Below are positions 42,076-51,357 of a stretch of 64,000 bases of DNA, piece by piece. A program made the position numbers and the translations under genes. The stretch is from an uncultured Actinomycetes bacterium (GTDB taxonomy: Bacteria > Actinomycetota > Acidimicrobiia > Acidimicrobiales > Acidimicrobilacustridaceae): positions 62,001 through 126,000 of the forward strand of contig CALEHQ010000010.1 in the NCBI GenBank assembly GCA_937876315.1, written 5' to 3'. The notes beneath the pieces are model-generated. The model saw nothing but the letters and a program-made list of their open reading frames with translations, was not told the DNA's origin and did not search any database. Each line of letters opens with the position of its first letter. The stretch's first letter is position 1.

Positions 42076-42429
42076 CTACTTACCTGCGATGCGATCAGCG
42101 GCTTCACGCTGTTCAAAGATCAGACGAACAAGCCAGAACCGGAAATAGCGACGCAGCGACATCACGATAAAGAGCGCCGCGCCCACGACGGCGAGCACAA
42201 GTCCAAATGTGCCCATAGCAATCAGGTCCTCGGTCTTCGCGCCTTTGCCGCTGCCTTGAAGGGTCAGCCAAGCGATGAGCGAAAGCACGATGCCCGCGAT
42301 CATCAGCAACGATCCGAGGATCAGCCATGTCCGTTCGGGATTGGCCTTTCCGCCATCTACCTTCATTGCATCGACTTCGCCCTGGAACTCCTGGAGGCGG
42401 GCCGACGGGGTGGTTTCAGTGTTACTCAT
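42076..42429 (-). CDS. Small two-helix protein of LIV locus B
   Basis: 117 residues: a polar N-terminal helix (SARLQEFQGEVDAMKVDGGKA), two transmembrane segments (TWLILGSLLMIAGIVLSLIAW and MGTFGLVLAVVGAALFIVMSL) and a basic amphipathic tail (RRYFRFWLVRLIFEQREAADRIAGK). A homologue with the same layout lies at 62153-62509, again directly downstream of livF. Start ATG 42429 with GGAGGA. Inferred accessory or regulatory subunit of these importers. Confidence 0.75.
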   Translation of the reverse strand: MSNTETTPSARLQEFQGEVDAMKVDGGKANPERTWLILGSLLMIAGIVLSLIAWLTLQGSGKGAKTEDLIAMGTFGLVLAVVGAALFIVMSLRRYFRFWLVRLIFEQREAADRIAGK

Positions 42430-42454
42430 GTTTCCTCCGTTGTTCTGGCGTTGA

Positions 42455-43162
42455 TCAGTGGGTTGTTCCGCCCAGATACGCCTCGGTCAGTTCTTCGGCG
42501 ATCTCGGCGGGTGGTCCGGTACGAGTAATACGTCCGTGCAACATGATCGACGCAACCGTCGACACGCCCAGCACGGCTTGGGCGAACTGTTCCACCACAA
42601 GGATGGAGATTCCTTCTGCTGCCAATTCGGCAACACGTTCGTAGAGTTCTTCGACGATCAAAGGAGCTAAGCCCATTGAAAGTTCATCGAGGAGCAGAAG
42701 GGAGGGGTTCACCGCCAATGCACGCGACATCGCAAGCATTTGCTGCTCACCACCAGACATTGTTCCGGCGATTTGTTTGCGCCGTTCCTGCAAACGAGGG
42801 AACTGCCGGAAAGCGTTTTCCTGGATATCAGCGAACGACACACCAGCGTGGGTGAACATTCGCAGATTCTCGGTCACCGTTAGGTTCGGGAAAATCCCTC
42901 GACCTTCAGGAACGAGGCAAACTCCGGCACGAGCCAGCGCATCGCTGCTCACCCCGTTGACTTCCCGACCGCTAATCAAGAGTTGTCCACCAGAAGGAAC
43001 GATTTGACCGCTGCAAACCCCAAGGGTCGTGGTCTTTCCAGCACCGTTTGGACCAAGCAGCGCATGCACTTGGCCGGCTTCGAGTTTGAGATTGACTCCG
43101 TGCAACACGTCGATGGTTCCGTAGCCACCACGGATGTTGTTGAGTTCGAGGATCGGGGTCAC
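42455..43162 (-). CDS. livF: LivF-type ABC ATPase (locus B)
   Basis: 235 residues. Walker A LLGPNGAGKTT, Q-loop region CLVPEGRGIFPNLTVTEN, signature MSGGEQQML and Walker B LLLLDELSMGLAP. VVEQFAQAVL replaces the H-loop, as usual in LivF. The start is GTG 43162, overlapping livG by four bases. It energises import together with LivG. Confidence 0.94.
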   Translation of the reverse strand: MTPILELNNIRGGYGTIDVLHGVNLKLEAGQVHALLGPNGAGKTTTLGVCSGQIVPSGGQLLISGREVNGVSSDALARAGVCLVPEGRGIFPNLTVTENLRMFTHAGVSFADIQENAFRQFPRLQERRKQIAGTMSGGEQQMLAMSRALAVNPSLLLLDELSMGLAPLIVEELYERVAELAAEGISILVVEQFAQAVLGVSTVASIMLHGRITRTGPPAEIAEELTEAYLGGTTH

Positions 43163-43902
43163 GACGCCTCCACGACGGTTTCGGTTCCGAGATATGCAGC
43201 TTGTACCTGTGTATTCGCCTGCACTTCAGCAGGTGTGCCTGTGGCGATGATTGTGCCGAAGTCAAGGACGTGAATGAACTGACATGTACCCATCACGAAT
43301 GACATGTCGTGTTCAACGAGCAGAACGCCCAGACCTTCATCGACCAGTTTTCGAAGAAGGCTGGCCATCTCTTCAGTCTCTTCTTCGTTAAGTCCAGACG
43401 ATGGTTCATCGAGAAGCAGCACTCTTGGATTTGATGCAAGTGCACGAGCGAGTTCAACGAGCCGAGCAGTTCCCGTTGGCAGGGTTCCAACCATGAATTC
43501 CGAAACGTCGGAGAGTCCGACCTTTTCAAGGATTTCGTCGCAGACCTTATTCGGATCAAAACCGGAACGATCCCAAGTCTTGCGTTGTTCGGCAGCGACA
43601 AGAATGTTCTCGCGAGCAGAAAGGCTTCCGAACACCTCGAGCTTCTGGAAGGTTCGCGCAATGCCCAAGCGAGCTCGCTTGAACGGATTCTTGTTCGTGA
43701 TGTCCTTGCCATCGAAGAACACTTTGCCGGCAGTCGGTTCCTGCAAACCGGTGATGACATTGAAGAGTGTGGTTTTGCCAGCACCGTTTGGGCCGATCAA
43801 ACCCGTGACTCGGCCCTCGACAACTTCGATAGAAGCTTGTGAGACGGCCTGCAGAACGCCAAAGCGAACGACAACGTCTTGTGTGCTCAGAATTGCACTC
43901 AT
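43159..43902 (-). CDS. livG: LivG-type ABC ATPase (locus B)
   Basis: 247 residues. Walker A LIGPNGAGKTT, Q-loop IARTFQKLEVF, signature region LPTGTARLVELARAL (degenerate LSxGQ, normal for LivG), Walker B VLLLDEPSSGL and H-loop LVEHDMSFVM. Start ATG 43902 overlaps the permease gene stop by four bases. Confidence 0.94.
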   Translation of the reverse strand: MSAILSTQDVVVRFGVLQAVSQASIEVVEGRVTGLIGPNGAGKTTLFNVITGLQEPTAGKVFFDGKDITNKNPFKRARLGIARTFQKLEVFGSLSARENILVAAEQRKTWDRSGFDPNKVCDEILEKVGLSDVSEFMVGTLPTGTARLVELARALASNPRVLLLDEPSSGLNEEETEEMASLLRKLVDEGLGVLLVEHDMSFVMGTCQFIHVLDFGTIIATGTPAEVQANTQVQAAYLGTETVVEAS

Positions 43903-46103
43903 GATGCACCTCCGGTGGGCACCATCTTCTTTTCGTCAACAAGGTCGGTGATGTCGAGAACTCGATCAAGCTGCGCGACTTTGTCCGGCGTGAACGGTCG
44001 GGCAAGTCCCATGTCGTTGATTTCGTCCTTGCCGATATTTTGTTCTCGCTCTTTGGCAACCATGAGTTCCTTCTCGAGCCTGGCGTCCTTCCTCCACGGC
44101 AAAAGCCCGGCGAGATCGCGACCCGAGTAGAAGACTGCACCCTCGGGCCGGTAGGCCATCGCGATTGCTGCGATACCAGGACCAATGAGTTCGATTGCCG
44201 TAAGCCACGACGGTTTACCAAGCACTTCATACAGCGCAGGGAACGACGCCAATCCGATGACGCCCATAAAGGCAGCTACCGGATACCGGACACCTTGCAC
44301 TGCCAACAGGAGCACCAGCGGCAAGCCTGCGAACAGTGGGAAGGAGTCAACCGAAAGTGCTCCACGCTGCAGACCAAACATGCAGCCAGCGAAACCGGCC
44401 ATTGCGCCCGACAGCATGAACACCATCATCTTGGTCGTCGTGAGGTTCACGCCGATGGTTGCCGATGCAGCAGGTGAATCCGACATGGCGATCCATCGAC
44501 GAGCCCACCGAGAACGGCGCAACATCTCAAGCATGAAGAACAGCAGTGAGAACGTGACCACCAAGAACATCAGGAATGCTTTTCGATCGCTGGGATCGGA
44601 ACTGATTGTGATTCCAAAGATGTCGACGGGCTTAAACAGAACACCCGTTGCAGACGGATCGAGCATGTTGGGGTGTCTGACAATCACTTTGTCGGCAATT
44701 TCGGCAAACGCCATCGTGGCGAGAGCTAGATACAACCCCTTGAGACGAAGTGCAGGTAGGGCGATCGCCAAACCAAGCGGTGCACAAATAAGCATGACCC
44801 ACACAATGCCGAGGGCATCGCCGTTCTGGCCGCCGAAGTGAGAGAACAGCACCGCACCAATGCCGGCAATTGCGAAGTTGGCGAAGCTCACCTGCCCGGC
44901 CCAACCGATCAGCGGGATGAGCGAGATCATGATCAAACCAATCACCATGAATCCTGCCCCACGACCAAGCCACACCGTTGATCGTTCCCCGAATGTGGTG
45001 CCACTGAGCCAAGGGATCCAGCCGTTGGCCCACGCTCCGACCAACGCGATCATCACACCTGCACCCAGGGCCGCTTCCCAAGGTTTCGTAAGTCGCTCGG
45101 TGCGTTTGGTAATGCGAATCTTTCCCGTTTCCAATCGGGCCATTGGAAGGAAGAGCAGCGCAATGAAAAGGATTGCCGCGGGAATCGCCTCATCGGCATA
45201 GGTCCAATCGGTCCCCCACTCGAGGTACACCGCTGAAAACGATTTCGACAGGCCGATGATGAGACCACCGATGAACGCCATTGGAATGGACTTGAGTTGA
45301 GCGATAGCTGCTGCTGCCGAAGCAACAACAATGATGAGTGTCAGGTTTTCAACAACAAGCCCGGTTTCGGGAGCGATAAGAATTCCGGCCAAGCCCGCAG
45401 TCATGCAACCAAGCGCCCATGAGGCCCCGGAAATGATTGACGGTTTTGCGCCAGTGAGACCGGCGAGGCTGCGGCTATCGACAACTGCGCGCATCGAGAT
45501 ACCGAGTCGAGTCCGATACAGAAGGAAGCGAAGCCCAAGCGCAACAAGTAGGGCGATGACGACCGTGATGATGCGATGCCATGTAGCAGTGACGTCACCG
45601 AGTTGGACACCCTTCGTGTCCTGAAAGAACTGCGGAAGTATCCGGCCAGTTTTTGGGGACCAAATCGTGAGTGTGATGCCCATGAATGTCAGCATCAAAC
45701 CAACGGTCACCATGAGTTGCACGACAAGTGCAGCATCGCGAAGACGGCGCATGATGAGCTTGTCAAGCAAGAAGCCGATGGCTGGCGCAATTACCAACAA
45801 GGTGATGGCGATCGCCACCAATGTTGGCAACCCTTGTTTGACTGTGAGCTGCCAATAGCAAAAGGCAAGAAAACAACCGATTGCCGCATGAGAGAAATTG
45901 AAGATGCCAGTGGTGGCATAGGTAACAACAAGGCCACCGGCGGTGATGGCGTAGATGCCACCAAGGGCGATACCAACGACAAGGAACGAGGAAATCGTCG
46001 TTGCGTTGACCGATGCTCCACCCCAATTTTTCGTCACAAAAAATAGGACGACAAGCCCGACGACGATCGCGGAAATCAGCCTTGGACTGACCTTGAGCCG
46101 CAT
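43899..46103 (-). CDS. LivH-LivM permease fusion (locus B)
   Basis: 734 residues. The first ~340 are LivH-like (FLVVGIALGGIYAITAGGLVVTYATTGIFNFSHAAIG), the next ~310 LivM-like (LIPLIGWAGQVSFANFAIAGIGA, LPALRLKGLYLALATMAFAE), ending in a ~60-residue charged cytoplasmic tail. Each half has eight or so hydrophobic helices. The tail may contact the ATPases. ATG 46103 with a GGGGGGAA site; ends in an ATGA overlap with livG. Confidence 0.92.
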   Translation of the reverse strand: MRLKVSPRLISAIVVGLVVLFFVTKNWGGASVNATTISSFLVVGIALGGIYAITAGGLVVTYATTGIFNFSHAAIGCFLAFCYWQLTVKQGLPTLVAIAITLLVIAPAIGFLLDKLIMRRLRDAALVVQLMVTVGLMLTFMGITLTIWSPKTGRILPQFFQDTKGVQLGDVTATWHRIITVVIALLVALGLRFLLYRTRLGISMRAVVDSRSLAGLTGAKPSIISGASWALGCMTAGLAGILIAPETGLVVENLTLIIVVASAAAAIAQLKSIPMAFIGGLIIGLSKSFSAVYLEWGTDWTYADEAIPAAILFIALLFLPMARLETGKIRITKRTERLTKPWEAALGAGVMIALVGAWANGWIPWLSGTTFGERSTVWLGRGAGFMVIGLIMISLIPLIGWAGQVSFANFAIAGIGAVLFSHFGGQNGDALGIVWVMLICAPLGLAIALPALRLKGLYLALATMAFAEIADKVIVRHPNMLDPSATGVLFKPVDIFGITISSDPSDRKAFLMFLVVTFSLLFFMLEMLRRSRWARRWIAMSDSPAASATIGVNLTTTKMMVFMLSGAMAGFAGCMFGLQRGALSVDSFPLFAGLPLVLLLAVQGVRYPVAAFMGVIGLASFPALYEVLGKPSWLTAIELIGPGIAAIAMAYRPEGAVFYSGRDLAGLLPWRKDARLEKELMVAKEREQNIGKDEINDMGLARPFTPDKVAQLDRVLDITDLVDEKKMVPTGGAS

Positions 46104-46136
46104 GTTCCCCCCTTGCTGTACTGCGCTAATGAGATG

Positions 46137-46168
46137 AGGAGGGGCCAGCCATTTGGCTGACCCCTCCT
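46137..46168 (-). terminator. Intercistronic hairpin between binding protein and permease genes
   Basis: Stem AGGAGGGG/CCCCTCCT, one mismatch, CAGCC/GGCTG, loop ATTT. No T-run follows, so it is more likely an attenuator or mRNA-stabilising hairpin that keeps binding-protein levels above the permease. Confidence 0.65.
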
Positions 46169-46183
46169 AGTACGACAGAACTG

Positions 46184-47566
46184 CTACTTGACGTTGGCTG
46201 CGGCTGCGGCTGGATCAAGTCTGACAGTCACAAGATTCTCCGGCTTGCAATCAAGCGTGCCGGCTTCCTTCGGGAAGACTCGCTCGAATTTGCCGCCATT
46301 GATTTGCATGATCACCATGCAATCAGAGAAGACCCTCTGACCAACACGTGCCTTCCCAATCCAACCATCAGCGTCGAATGAAAGAGTCTTCATCTTTGCA
46401 AGGAGGTTGGGGCGGGTAATGGCATTTGGACCCTTTTCAGCAACGATTTCGTTGACGGCCTGAGTGAATGCCATTGCTGACTGCCATGCCTGAGCACCGA
46501 ATGCGTCTGGCTTGCCCCCGGAAGCATCGACATAGGCCTGAACGGCCTTGTTACTTGATGCTTCTTCAAACGGAACGAACTGCATCCAGACATAAGAGCC
46601 ATCGACAGCTGAACCAGCGGTCTTGAAGTTTTCGGTGTAGCAGGCAAGAGAGCATCCCCACACATCAATACCGGTGAGTCCCTGCGCCGTTGCTTCCTTG
46701 CGGAGCTTGATCATGGCCGCATCGTTCGAACCCATGTAGGCGTAGTTTCCGCCACCGTTCTTCAGAGCTTGAACGTAGGTGTTAAACGCTGACTGTTCCG
46801 AACGACCCGAAACCTTGAGGGCATCGATCCATGTCACACCGACCTTTTCCTGAGCTGTGATCTGGTAGGTCGAGGACTGGATCGTGGTGGGCAGATCGCC
46901 AGGAACCAGGAAGACGCCCTTCAGATTCGGCTGAATCGTTTGGTAGTACTTCGTTGCCCCAACGAATGCTTTGAGGTCACGTTCGCCGGTGTTCGTGCCA
47001 TTGCAAGGTTCAGCAACGGCCTGCATCACCCAGACGTTTGCCGCGCACTGTTCGTTGACGTCATTCGCAAGAGCCGCGAAGACCGGAAGACCAACAGGCT
47101 GGCCGGCCTTGTCAACACAGTTGCCAATCACCGAAACGTCGGGGTTGAACAGCGAGTTGCCACCAACCATCGCAAGATCGTTCTTGCATGCATTGATGAT
47201 GCCGTTCTTGGATTCGGTTGCATCGAGCTTGGAGTCCCAGGCTTCAACCTTCAACTGGCGACAGCCAACGCCGCCGTTGGCATTAATCCACTTGGCGTAG
47301 GCGTTCATCGCGTCGACGTTGCCTTGGAACAAACCGGGTGCAAGCGGCGAGCCGGTATCGGCCATGACCTCAACCGAAATCGTGTCAGCGGTGACACCGA
47401 CCTCTGTTGCTTGCAACGCTTCTTTGGTGCAGTTGGCGTTTGCCTTGGCTGTGGAACTTTCGCCCGAGCCACTTTCGCTGCTATCGGACCCACTACGACC
47501 ACAGCCAACAGCAAGGATGCTGACGCTGAGAGCCGCGATGAGCACACCTGCTCTGAATCGCTTCAC
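46184..47566 (-). CDS. LIV-type ABC substrate-binding lipoprotein (locus B)
   Basis: 460 residues from GTG 47566 (GGGGGGAA site six bases upstream). Signal peptide with lipobox AVGC, Cys22, then a Ser/Gly/Glu linker. The mature protein is a LivJ/LivK-like binding protein (VDAMNAYAKWINANGGVGCRQLKVEAWD, GNSLFNPDVSVIGNC). Six or more cysteines in the mature part suggest disulfides. Little similarity to the binding protein of locus A, so a different ligand is expected. The ligand is unknown. Confidence 0.88.
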   Translation of the reverse strand: MKRFRAGVLIAALSVSILAVGCGRSGSDSSESGSGESSTAKANANCTKEALQATEVGVTADTISVEVMADTGSPLAPGLFQGNVDAMNAYAKWINANGGVGCRQLKVEAWDSKLDATESKNGIINACKNDLAMVGGNSLFNPDVSVIGNCVDKAGQPVGLPVFAALANDVNEQCAANVWVMQAVAEPCNGTNTGERDLKAFVGATKYYQTIQPNLKGVFLVPGDLPTTIQSSTYQITAQEKVGVTWIDALKVSGRSEQSAFNTYVQALKNGGGNYAYMGSNDAAMIKLRKEATAQGLTGIDVWGCSLACYTENFKTAGSAVDGSYVWMQFVPFEEASSNKAVQAYVDASGGKPDAFGAQAWQSAMAFTQAVNEIVAEKGPNAITRPNLLAKMKTLSFDADGWIGKARVGQRVFSDCMVIMQINGGKFERVFPKEAGTLDCKPENLVTVRLDPAAAAANVK

Positions 47567-47755
47567 TTGATTCCCCCCTGGGAGTTGTTGAACTACTTCG
47601 CGAACCATAACCGACTTCACAATCTCATGTGTGACGATAGGCACAGAAGCGACAAGGAGACCCTCGGGTCCCCGATCGCTGCTGCGAACCGACCCCAAGG
47701 TGCAAATGTGACCGACTGGTAACCAAAGTTCCGATCGGACACATTGCGACCCCCG

Positions 47756-48502
47756 CTAACAGGAAATGCCACCGTCCATCATGAGGGTTGCACCGCTGAC
47801 ATAGCGGGCTTCATCAGAGCCCAAATAGGCATAGAAGCTCGCCAATTCTGCAGGCTTCCCGACTTCGACGTTGTCTCGCGACATCTTGCGCATGCGCCCC
47901 CAGTCAGCACCCTTCGGCGGGACGAACGCGGTGTACATGTTCGTCTCGACACCACCAGGGGCAACGGCGCAGATTCGGATTGGCACGTCATATTCGGTGG
48001 CAAGTGCTCGGGTGAGCGCCGACACGCCGCCCTTTGATGCGCAATACGCGGCGCTCCAGGGCTGGCCCATGACCGCTGCAGTCGACGAGGTGTTCACGAT
48101 GACGCCGTGGCCTCGCTCCACCATCTGGGGAAGCACGGCGCGGCACATGAAATACGTGCCCGTGAGATTCACGGCGATCATGCGTTCGAACTTGGCCGGG
48201 TCTCCGTCGTGGCTGTTATCAAAGCCACCAATGCCAGCGACGTTGCACAACACGTCGACCTGACCAAATGCTTTCGTCACTTCCGCGACAACTGACTCGA
48301 CGTTTGCCCAACTGCTGACATCGCAGGCGAGAGCGATCGCGTTTGGTCCAATCGCGTTCGCGGTTTCCTGCGCATTCTCAAGATTCACGTCGAGACACGC
48401 GACCTTGCCGCCTTCAGCACCAAAGCGCTCGGCAACTCCGCGTCCGATTCCTGAACCGGCACCAGTAACGATGACACCCTTGCCTACATACCGCTGTTCC
48501 AT
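47756..48502 (-). CDS. SDR-family dehydrogenase
   Basis: 248 residues, classical SDR: VTGAGSGIGRGVAERFG, CNVAGIGGFD, NTSSTAAVMG and YCASKGGVSAL (Tyr/Lys). Asp in CLDVN after strand 2 favours NAD. The C-terminus is YVSGATLMMDGGISC. ATG 48502 with GGGGAAA site. Lies 87 bases downstream of the Zn alcohol dehydrogenase gene; substrate unknown, plausibly a hydroxy-terpenoid or steroid. Confidence 0.87.
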   Translation of the reverse strand: MEQRYVGKGVIVTGAGSGIGRGVAERFGAEGGKVACLDVNLENAQETANAIGPNAIALACDVSSWANVESVVAEVTKAFGQVDVLCNVAGIGGFDNSHDGDPAKFERMIAVNLTGTYFMCRAVLPQMVERGHGVIVNTSSTAAVMGQPWSAAYCASKGGVSALTRALATEYDVPIRICAVAPGGVETNMYTAFVPPKGADWGRMRKMSRDNVEVGKPAELASFYAYLGSDEARYVSGATLMMDGGISC

Positions 48503-48577
48503 TGTTTCCCCATTGTTGTGATTCTTGCGCGAGAAACCGTCACGACAACGCGTGCGGCATCAAGCAACGAATGATTT

Positions 48578-48593
48578 CTGATGGTCCGATCAG
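48578..48593. promoter_or_regulatory. Possible operator CTGAT-N6-ATCAG
   Basis: Perfect five-base arms with a GGTCCG spacer, one base longer than the CTGACGGTC-type motif. It overlaps the 3' end of the alcohol dehydrogenase gene, 76 bases upstream of the SDR start. Weak. Confidence 0.25.
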
Positions 48594-49696
48594 CCGATGG
48601 TGAGCACGCCGCGAGCAACTGCACCCGAATGCATGTCGTGCACCGCGTCGTGGAAACCCTCGAGCGGATACGTGGCCGTCACGAGTTCGTCGAGCATGAA
48701 CTCGCCACGGCGATAGAGATCGATGATCTGCAGCATGTCGCTATGTGGGCTGTACGAACCCGCGCGACAACCAATGACTGCACGCTCGTTTTGCGTGAAA
48801 CGCTGGTACGGAAGCGTGAAGGTTGCGTCGCCGCCAGGCGTGCCGATGATGACGACCGTGCCGCCCCAATCGAGCATTTCCAGCGCGTTCGACGTGACTG
48901 CCGGATGACCGACGACGTCGTACACCCAATCAACTCCACCGGCATTGAATGGGCCGGAAAGTTCGGTCTCGCTGTAAGGAACGAGTCGACGCACCTGCTC
49001 CACAATGTCTTCGTCGCGACCATTGAGGAAGTCGGTTGCACCGAACTGACGAGCGAGTGCTTCCTTCTCGGGTTCGGTGTCGATCGCGATGATCCGCGAC
49101 GCGCGCTTTACGCGGAGTGCTTGGATGGCATTGAGACCAACGCCGCCGCAGCCATAGACAACCGCGGTCTGGCCGATCTTCACATCAGAGCGATAGAGGA
49201 CGGCTCCTGCGCCAGTCATTACGCCACATCCGACAAGGCATGCAGAAGTGAACGGAACATCCTTAGGAATCTTTACGGCCTGAAAACCGCGGATCACCGT
49301 GCGCTCGGTGAACACCGATGCTGCAGCAAAGTTCCAGCATGCTTCGCCATCAAGCGTGAAGGGCTGGGCCATGTTTCCAAGTGTCTGACGGCAACGCGTG
49401 GGCTTGCCCTGTGCGCATGCCTTGCAAACGCCACAAGCGGCAAGGGTCGAGATGATGACGTGGTCACCTTCGACTACGTGGGTAACGCCAGTGCCGACCT
49501 TTTCAACAATTCCTGCACCTTCATGGCCCAACACTGCAGGCGAGGGCCAGCCGAACGCACCTGCGGCAGCAGTTACGTCGCTGTGGCACACACCAGCAGC
49601 CATCACCTTGACGATGACTTCGCCAGCACCTGGTTCGCGGACTTCGAGTCCGTCGAGAACCTCAGCTTTGTCGCCAGTGAAAACGATGCCCTTCAT
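48590..49696 (-). CDS. Zinc-dependent (class III-like) alcohol dehydrogenase
   Basis: 368 residues from ATG 49696 (GGGGGAA site). Catalytic zinc ligands are Cys37 (VCHSD) and His58-Glu59 (GHEGAG), with a later Cys. The structural zinc site has Cys88, Cys91, Cys94 and Cys102. The coenzyme loop is GCGGVGLNAIQ with IAIDTE favouring NAD. It resembles mycothiol/NDMA-type class III enzymes. With the aldehyde dehydrogenase upstream it could oxidise a primary alcohol to the acid. Confidence 0.9.
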   Translation of the reverse strand: MKGIVFTGDKAEVLDGLEVREPGAGEVIVKVMAAGVCHSDVTAAAGAFGWPSPAVLGHEGAGIVEKVGTGVTHVVEGDHVIISTLAACGVCKACAQGKPTRCRQTLGNMAQPFTLDGEACWNFAAASVFTERTVIRGFQAVKIPKDVPFTSACLVGCGVMTGAGAVLYRSDVKIGQTAVVYGCGGVGLNAIQALRVKRASRIIAIDTEPEKEALARQFGATDFLNGRDEDIVEQVRRLVPYSETELSGPFNAGGVDWVYDVVGHPAVTSNALEMLDWGGTVVIIGTPGGDATFTLPYQRFTQNERAVIGCRAGSYSPHSDMLQIIDLYRRGEFMLDELVTATYPLEGFHDAVHDMHSGAVARGVLTIG

Positions 49697-49757
49697 GAAT
49701 TCCCCCAGAGGTGAGTCAGTAATTATTGAATAGGTCGAACTGCGAGTGCGGTGGGAC

Positions 49758-51221
49758 TCAGCTGCCCCAGATAATTGACTGCCATTCGGTGTAGGCGTCG
49801 AGACCCCAGTTGCCGCCGTCGCGGCCAATACCGGACATCTTGAAACCACCGAACGGTGTTTCGTGATGGGTCTGCACACTGTTGATGCCAACGCGACCCG
49901 AGCGGATCTCCTTGGCGACCTCGTAGGCAGCCGGAGTGTCCGCACCAAAGACATAGGAGAACAAGCCGTAATCGCTGTCGTTTGCGATGGAGATCGCGTC
50001 GTCAACGGTGTCAAACGGAACAACGACGACAACTGGGCCGAAGATTTCTTCGCGCACTGGAGTCATGGTGTTGTTGCAACCAGCGAGAAGGGTTGGGCCG
50101 ATGAAGTAACCCTTGTCCGGCCCTGCGTTACGACCGTCGACGACGATTTCGGCGCCTTCAGAAACTCCTGCTTCGATCATTGCCTGAATGCGGCCAAGCT
50201 GAACGGCAGAAATTACCGGGCCAACCTGTGTTGCCGCATCGAGCGGATCGCCAACCTTGAGGGCGCGCGCTGCACCTTCAAGACGCGTGACGAGTTCGTC
50301 GTAACGACTGCGATGCACGATGACGCGAGTCGGGGCCGTGCAGATCTGGCCTGAGTGGAATGCCCACACGCTGGCGATGCCAGCAACAGCCTTTTCCATG
50401 TCGGCATCTTCAAGAACGATGCATGCACCCTTGCCACCGAGTTCATGAAGCTGACGCTTCATGGTGGGAGCACCTGCAGCGACGATCGATGCGCCAACTG
50501 CCGACGAACCGGTGAACGACACCATGTCGACGTTGGGATCAGAAACAAGATTCACACCAGCAGCGGGACCACTACCGGTGACGATGTTGATGACGCCCTT
50601 CGGGAAACCAACATCTTCAAGAATCTTGGCGAGTTCGATAACGCACAACGGATCCTGCGGAGCAGGCTTCATCACAACGGTGTTTCCAGTTGCAAGCGCC
50701 GGAGCGATCTTTCCGACCATTGAGGTTGTCGGGAAATTGTAGGGAGCGATACATGCGACAACGCCGACCGGCACCTTGCGGGCATAACCAGCCATAAGTG
50801 CGCCTGCGGCAAGCGGCGTTGTTCCGATCGGTTGCGGAGGAAGCGCAACGTTCTGGTCGTACAGCGCACCTCTCGCGTAACGATCGAAACGCGAGATCGC
50901 GACCGGAATCTGCATGAGCGAACCAACCGATGACGTTGCACCGGTTTCGCTAATGACAAGCGGAATCAACTCGGGCGTGCGCTTGGCCAGTTCCTTGCCA
51001 GCCGCAGCGAGAAGAGCAGAACGCTCTTCGGGAGTCGTGCGACTCCAGGCCGGAAGTGCTTCCTTTGCTGCCGCAGCGGCACGGGCGACGTCTTCGGCCG
51101 AGGCCTCGGGAGCGCCGGTGACGACCTGTTCAGTTGCAGGGTTGATGATGTCGTATGTGCCATCGCCACCGGGGACCCATTCGCCCCCGATGAGCTGGCG
51201 GTACTCGTTCATGGTTGCCAT
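49758..51221 (-). CDS. NAD(P)-dependent aldehyde dehydrogenase
   Basis: 487 residues from ATG 51221 (-10 TAACGT seven bases upstream). Contains the oxyanion Asn region IAPYNFPT, SFTGSSAVG, the general base in HELGGK, the catalytic Cys (about residue 294) in HSGQICTAPTR, and EEIFGPVV. This is a standard class I-like ALDH that oxidises an aldehyde to the acid. Operon with the alcohol dehydrogenase 61 bases downstream. Confidence 0.92.
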   Translation of the reverse strand: MATMNEYRQLIGGEWVPGGDGTYDIINPATEQVVTGAPEASAEDVARAAAAAKEALPAWSRTTPEERSALLAAAGKELAKRTPELIPLVISETGATSSVGSLMQIPVAISRFDRYARGALYDQNVALPPQPIGTTPLAAGALMAGYARKVPVGVVACIAPYNFPTTSMVGKIAPALATGNTVVMKPAPQDPLCVIELAKILEDVGFPKGVINIVTGSGPAAGVNLVSDPNVDMVSFTGSSAVGASIVAAGAPTMKRQLHELGGKGACIVLEDADMEKAVAGIASVWAFHSGQICTAPTRVIVHRSRYDELVTRLEGAARALKVGDPLDAATQVGPVISAVQLGRIQAMIEAGVSEGAEIVVDGRNAGPDKGYFIGPTLLAGCNNTMTPVREEIFGPVVVVVPFDTVDDAISIANDSDYGLFSYVFGADTPAAYEVAKEIRSGRVGINSVQTHHETPFGGFKMSGIGRDGGNWGLDAYTEWQSIIWGS

Positions 51222-51228
51222 GGGCCGC

Positions 51229-51234
51229 ACGTTA
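51229..51234 (-). promoter_or_regulatory. -10 element, leaderless start at 51221
   Basis: TAACGT on the minus strand, seven bases before ATG 51221; no ribosome site. Confidence 0.5.
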
Positions 51235-51303
51235 GGACAGCGCCCGCCCTCCGTCACACTGACCCCCCTTCCCGACGGTGGACGCCCGCCGAGAGCCGTG
51301 TAA

Positions 51304-51320
51304 TCTGACGGTCTGTCAGA
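51304..51320. promoter_or_regulatory. Operator-like palindrome TCTGAC-GGTCT-GTCAGA
   Basis: Perfect six-base arms with a five-base spacer. It overlaps a TAATCT hexamer (51301-51306) upstream of the amidohydrolase. It shares CTGACGGTC-NN-TCAG with the site at 14417-14431. Likely site of a TetR-like repressor. Confidence 0.55.
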
Positions 51321-51357
51321 AACGCCGCCGACGGGTGGCCGACGAGAGGTGGTCGCA

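Noticed and set aside
48581-49714. 377-codon plus-strand frame opposite the alcohol dehydrogenase
   Set aside because: Shadow of a gene with intact zinc and cofactor motifs.
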